This document shows, in pieces, positions 51,877 to 54,583 of a stretch of DNA of 54,583 nt. Made by a program: the position numbers and the translations under genes. Under the pieces are notes generated by a model. That model was not told where the DNA came from. It searched no databases and saw only the letters and a list, made by a program, of their open reading frames with translations. Source of the DNA: Flavobacteriaceae bacterium (GTDB lineage: Bacteria > Bacteroidota > Bacteroidia > Flavobacteriales > Flavobacteriaceae); assembly GCA_028284745.1 (NCBI GenBank), contig JANQRC010000042.1:1-54583 (forward strand), written 5' to 3'. Every line of letters starts with the position of its first letter. The first letter of the stretch is position 1.

Positions 51877-52011
51877 GCAAAGGGCGCCTCCCTTTTGGGC
51901 GGTTCTCTCAGCAATTCTATCTATCTGCAAAAAAATCTGTATTATTGGGCTACATTTGATCTTGGAAAAGAGTGTAGGGCGTCATCATTTCCTATGGGCT
52001 GGGCCTACTGT

Positions 52012-52032
52012 AACCCGACCATCTCTCGGGTT
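52012..52032. promoter_or_regulatory. Inverted repeat upstream of the AraC-type regulator
   Basis: AACCCGA (52012-52018) and TCGGGTT (52026-52032) form a perfect 7-bp inverted repeat with a 7-base spacer, 38 bases before the ATG at 52071. It could be an autoregulatory operator. The 194-base gap 51877-52070 otherwise holds no recognisable gene. Confidence 0.35.
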
Positions 52033-52070
52033 TGGTGATTTGAGAAGACTCTTCTAAATCGGATTGCTGA

Positions 52071-52901
52071 ATGAGCACAATAAAGATCCCCGAGCATTTT
52101 TTGGAGAACGACACGCGGCAAGGCGCCTATATTATCAGCTATGCGCATCAAGAAAGGTTGCTCAGGCAAAAAGTGTCCTTTGAATACTACACCTTTAGTC
52201 TTCTTGTCGAGGGAATGAAAGAAATCCATACTCCGTCAGCTGACAAGAAGATCTACCCTTCGAACTTTTTAGTGGTAAAGCCTGGAAACTGCCTAATGAC
52301 AGAGACCTTGTCTGAGCGCTCAAACTACAGAAGCAAACTCGTCCTATTCTCCGAGGGTTTTCTTCAAAACCTTATCAGAAAGTATGGTATTCCTGTTTCC
52401 GGAAATGAAGTGGCTCCCTCGACTCTCTTTAAGGTTTTTGCCTTTGACGGTTACATCCAATCATACGTTCGGTCTATTGACGATCAGGAAATCTCTCCCA
52501 GAATGCAGCAAGTCAAAGCTGAAGAACTCCTGATCTATTGCTATGAAAAATTTGGAGGCGACCTATTCTCTTTCTTGGCCTGTCAATCAGCTTACCCAAA
52601 CCTCCGACACGTAGTCGAGCGGCATATCAAAGAAAACTTGTCCGTCGAAGAACTTGCCTTCCTGTGCAACATGAGCATCTCCACATTCAAAAGGGCCTTT
52701 CACGAAACCTATGGGTCAACACCTTCCAAGTGGGTCAAGAGCAAGCGGTTGGAGCTCTCCAAAACCGACCTGGAGAATGTTAGTCTCAGAGCATCGGACA
52801 TCTATCTAAAATACGGATTTGGTAGTCTGTCCCGCTACATCAGCGCTTTCAAAGAGGCTTATGGAATCACCCCAAAGCAATTCCAACAATCCCTAGAATG
52901 A
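52071..52901 (+). CDS. AraC-family transcriptional regulator
   Basis: A 276-residue regulator. The N-terminal 160 residues form a cupin-like sensor part without a recognised ligand motif. The C-terminal double helix-turn-helix begins near residue 183 (HIKENLSVEELAFLCNMSIS, then FKRAFHETYGSTPSKW) and ends with the family signature FGSLSRYISAFKEAYGITPK. Its likely targets include the PEBP-VOC pair that starts 93 bases downstream on the same strand, by position only. Confidence 0.92.
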   Translation: MSTIKIPEHFLENDTRQGAYIISYAHQERLLRQKVSFEYYTFSLLVEGMKEIHTPSADKKIYPSNFLVVKPGNCLMTETLSERSNYRSKLVLFSEGFLQNLIRKYGIPVSGNEVAPSTLFKVFAFDGYIQSYVRSIDDQEISPRMQQVKAEELLIYCYEKFGGDLFSFLACQSAYPNLRHVVERHIKENLSVEELAFLCNMSISTFKRAFHETYGSTPSKWVKSKRLELSKTDLENVSLRASDIYLKYGFGSLSRYISAFKEAYGITPKQFQQSLE

Positions 52902-52993
52902 ACTTTTTCGTATACTTTTTGAACAAATTTGGCTAACAAAAAACTTCTTCCTGTTCGGATATTTGCACTCGTACAACCAACAAATTCAAACAA

Positions 52994-53533
52994 ATGAAAC
53001 GAATACTTTTTCTAACAGCAACTTTGATCCCCAGCATCTTCTGGGCACAGACCTTTACTCTCTCAAGCGATAACGTGGGCGGCCAAGCAACGCACAAAGA
53101 GGTCTTTGACGGCTTTGGTTGTACTGGAGACAACACCTCTCCGCAACTTGGCTGGAAGAATGCGCCTAGAGGAACCAAGAGCTTTGCGATAACTATGTAC
53201 GACCCCGATGCACCAACCGGAAGCGGGTGGTGGCATTGGGTAGTTTTTGACATTCCCGCAAATACCACAAATATCGAAGCAGGAGCCGGGGACACCACAA
53301 AGCATCTGATGCCCGCAGGAGCAATTCAAAGCCTTACCGATTTTGGCAAGAGTGGTTATGGAGGCCCCTGCCCCCCAGAAAATGATGGGGACCACCAATA
53401 CATTATCACTATCCACGCATTGAATACCGATAAACTTGGATTAGACGCCACTGCAAATCCTGCCCTGGTCGGTTTTTATCTAAATAGCCATACGATGGCA
53501 AAGTCATCCATCGTAATGTATTATGGCAGATAA
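52994..53533 (+). CDS. YbhB/YbcL (PEBP/Raf kinase inhibitor-like) protein, secreted
   Basis: A 179-residue phosphatidylethanolamine-binding-protein family member with a signal peptide (residues 1-18, cleavage after FWA). The family motifs are DPDAPTGSGWWHWVVFDIP near 72-90, with the DPD-x-P and G-x-x-HW pattern, and GPCPPENDGDHQYIITIHAL near 130-149. In bacteria these bind anionic or phosphorylated ligands, function mostly unknown. It overlaps the VOC gene by 11 bases, so the two are translationally coupled. Confidence 0.93.
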   Translation: MKRILFLTATLIPSIFWAQTFTLSSDNVGGQATHKEVFDGFGCTGDNTSPQLGWKNAPRGTKSFAITMYDPDAPTGSGWWHWVVFDIPANTTNIEAGAGDTTKHLMPAGAIQSLTDFGKSGYGGPCPPENDGDHQYIITIHALNTDKLGLDATANPALVGFYLNSHTMAKSSIVMYYGR

Positions 53534-53927
53534 ACAAGTCTTCTTAGAAAGATTGGACCACTTGGTCCTAACGGTATGCAATATTCAGGAGACCATTGAC
53601 TTCTACAAGAAACTTGGCTTTGAAGAGGTCACCTTTGGAGATTCTAGAAGAGCATTAAGGTTCGGAAATCAAAAAATCAACCTCCATGAAGTCAATAGTG
53701 GATTTCAGCCAAAGGCAGACACGCCTACACCTGGTAGTGCAGACCTGTGTTTCATCGTTTCCAATACCATCGAAGAGGTAGGTCAGATCCTGATCGAGAG
53801 AGGTATACCAGTCGTTGAGGGCATAGTAGATAGAACGGGTGCATTAGGTGCTCTTCGTTCTATCTATGTCAGGGACGTGGATGGAAACTTGGTCGAGTTG
53901 AGCACTTATGAATCTTCTCATTATTAG
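53523..53927 (+). CDS. VOC family protein (glyoxalase/bleomycin-resistance-like)
   Basis: A 134-residue single VOC module pair. It begins with the usual LDHLVLTVCNIQETIDFYKKLGF (metal-ligand His at residue 13 region) and ends with RDVDGNLVELSTY, where the Glu is the other conserved metal ligand. The fold supports a dioxygenase, lyase or resistance function, not distinguishable here. It is coupled to the PEBP gene by an 11-base overlap. Confidence 0.93.
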   Translation: MADKQVFLERLDHLVLTVCNIQETIDFYKKLGFEEVTFGDSRRALRFGNQKINLHEVNSGFQPKADTPTPGSADLCFIVSNTIEEVGQILIERGIPVVEGIVDRTGALGALRSIYVRDVDGNLVELSTYESSHY

Positions 53928-54010
53928 AGCAAGAGGGCCATAGTACAATGGAGATAACGGCCTACACTACTTCTTCATAACTAGATCATTATATTGGTCT
54001 TGTTATAAAA

Positions 54011-54032
54011 GTTGAACAGGCGTATGTTCAAC
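54011..54032. promoter_or_regulatory. Inverted repeat in the convergent gap after the VOC gene
   Basis: GTTGAACA (54011-54018) and TGTTCAAC (54025-54032) are a perfect 8-bp inverted repeat around GGCGTA, in the 213-base gap between convergent VOC and ferredoxin genes. Outer AAAAGTTG and CAACTTTT words suggest a larger nested structure. It may act as a terminator, though no U-tract follows. Confidence 0.4.
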
Positions 54033-54140
54033 TACAGAGAACGTATCCAACTTTTACAGCAATGACAATGGCATTGACAAAGCAACCCTATAGAAGAGGG
54101 GCATCAGCAAAGGTCCAGCAAAAATCCAAAAGGGGCAACT

Positions 54141-54473
54141 TTAACCGCTCTCTGGTGCCAATGCCACTTGTAATCCCTCTAAGTCTTCGGTGATGGGAAT
54201 TTGGCAACTTAGACGACTATTGTCTTGTACATAGAAAGCTTCAGCCAGCATCATGTCTTCGTCGATGCCCATTTCGGGAAGTTGGTGGTCAGACTGCACA
54301 TAGCATTGGCAAGAAGCGCACATGGCCATGCCGCCACAGATACCGATCGTACCTTCTTCAGCTAACTCGTACGAGCGTACTACTTCCATGAGATTCATGG
54401 CCATATCAGTAGGTGCGTCTACTTCGTGAGAGACACCTTTGCGATCTATGATGGTAATCTTTACGTCTGACAT
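54141..54473 (-). CDS. 2Fe-2S ferredoxin (adrenodoxin type)
   Basis: A 110-residue plant/adrenodoxin-type ferredoxin. The cluster ligands are visible in CGGMAMCASC (C-x5-C-x2-C, near residues 45-54) plus the distant Cys in RLSCQIP near 92. The MNLMEVVRSYEL helix before the first Cys is typical. It transfers electrons in the cytosol, for example to oxygenases or desaturases. Its ATG follows directly after the TAA of the upstream desaturase-like gene (TAAATG), suggesting that it supplies electrons to that enzyme. Confidence 0.93.
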   Translation of the reverse strand: MSDVKITIIDRKGVSHEVDAPTDMAMNLMEVVRSYELAEEGTIGICGGMAMCASCQCYVQSDHQLPEMGIDEDMMLAEAFYVQDNSRLSCQIPITEDLEGLQVALAPESG

Positions 54474-54583
54474 TTATTCTTTTAGTTTTGCCCTGAGTAC
54501 CTTGGCACGTTTATCTTCGCCATCGTGGCTCCAACCGGGTGCAAAGAAAATATATTTCAACTTATCGGTAAACTTCTTGGCTC
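54474..54583 (-). CDS. Probable sterol desaturase / fatty-acid hydroxylase family protein, 3' end only
   Basis: Only the last 36 codons are in the window. They read KLKYIFFAPGWSHDGEDKR and end AKLKE, which resembles the C-terminus of sterol desaturase-family proteins that I know from flavobacteria. The stop directly abuts the ferredoxin ATG. The membrane helices and His motifs lie outside the window, so the assignment is moderate; the coupled ferredoxin supports it. Confidence 0.6.
   Translation of the reverse strand, partial: AKKFTDKLKYIFFAPGWSHDGEDKRAKVLRAKLKE

Overview
This 54.6 kb window looks like chromosomal DNA of a marine flavobacterium (Bacteroidota, Flavobacteriaceae-like). The evidence is a SusC/SusD pair, many short lipobox signal peptides, TANNTTTG-type promoter boxes (the Bacteroidota -7 consensus), mevalonate-pathway genes, and families common in this class (DUF4407, DUF4230, ASPIC/UnbV-VCBS proteins, PycTM). 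Genus cannot be fixed by eye. No rRNA, tRNA, CRISPR array, prophage or transposase was seen.

Layout. 1-0.9 kb: 3' part of a DUF4407 gene. 0.9-7.1 kb: a GNAT gene on +, then a minus-strand run read as ruvC, a four-helix-bundle gene, hemW, a GIY-YIG gene carrying an in-frame TAG, a cyclase-family hydrolase, DUF4230, MmcQ/YjbR and a DadA-like oxidoreductase. 7.4-13 kb: YbhN-like membrane protein and GT2 glycosyltransferase, a decayed Xre/RES toxin-antitoxin locus, Bax inhibitor-1 family protein, a lipoprotein, DUF456 and a nitrilase. 13.1-16.5 kb: mevalonate operon mvaD, four-helix-bundle gene, mevalonate kinase, UbiA prenyltransferase, with a good promoter. 16.7-17.3 kb: TspO, ending in a heptamer array.

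17.3-33.5 kb is an alpha-glucan utilisation locus. A minus-strand operon (beta-phosphoglucomutase, GH65 phosphorylase, GH31, lipoprotein GH13, then GDPD, YhiN-like flavoprotein and DUF1697) lies beside a LacI regulator and a divergent susC-susD pair with a LacI-type operator and a strong terminator. The expected logic is outer-membrane import by SusCD, hydrolysis outside or in the periplasm by GH13 and GH31, cytosolic phosphorolysis by GH65, and glucose-1-phosphate isomerisation by PgmB. No inner-membrane sugar transporter and no SusE/F are present.

33.8-43.5 kb: two tandem giant VCBS/ASPIC-UnbV lipoproteins, a vanadium-haloperoxidase/PAP2-like lipoprotein, a GyrI-like protein and a beta-propeller-like lipoprotein, all on +. 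43.5-51.9 kb: a metallophosphatase fused to an outer-membrane barrel, an HD-domain protein fused to a Pycsar effector (PycTM) membrane domain, a large GAF protein and a second metallophosphoesterase. 52-54.6 kb: AraC regulator, PEBP protein, VOC protein, a 2Fe-2S ferredoxin and the 3' end of a probable sterol desaturase.

The most unusual points are: four-helix-bundle genes bounded by inverted repeats like displaced 23S-rRNA intervening sequences; the HD-PycTM fusion without a cyclase; the two-VCBS plus haloperoxidase cluster behind susCD; an antitoxin and toxin joined by one internal deletion; a GIY-YIG gene broken by one TGG-to-TAG change; modular palindromic repeats that have become coding sequence; and promoter boxes placed so close to start codons that leaderless mRNAs are suggested.
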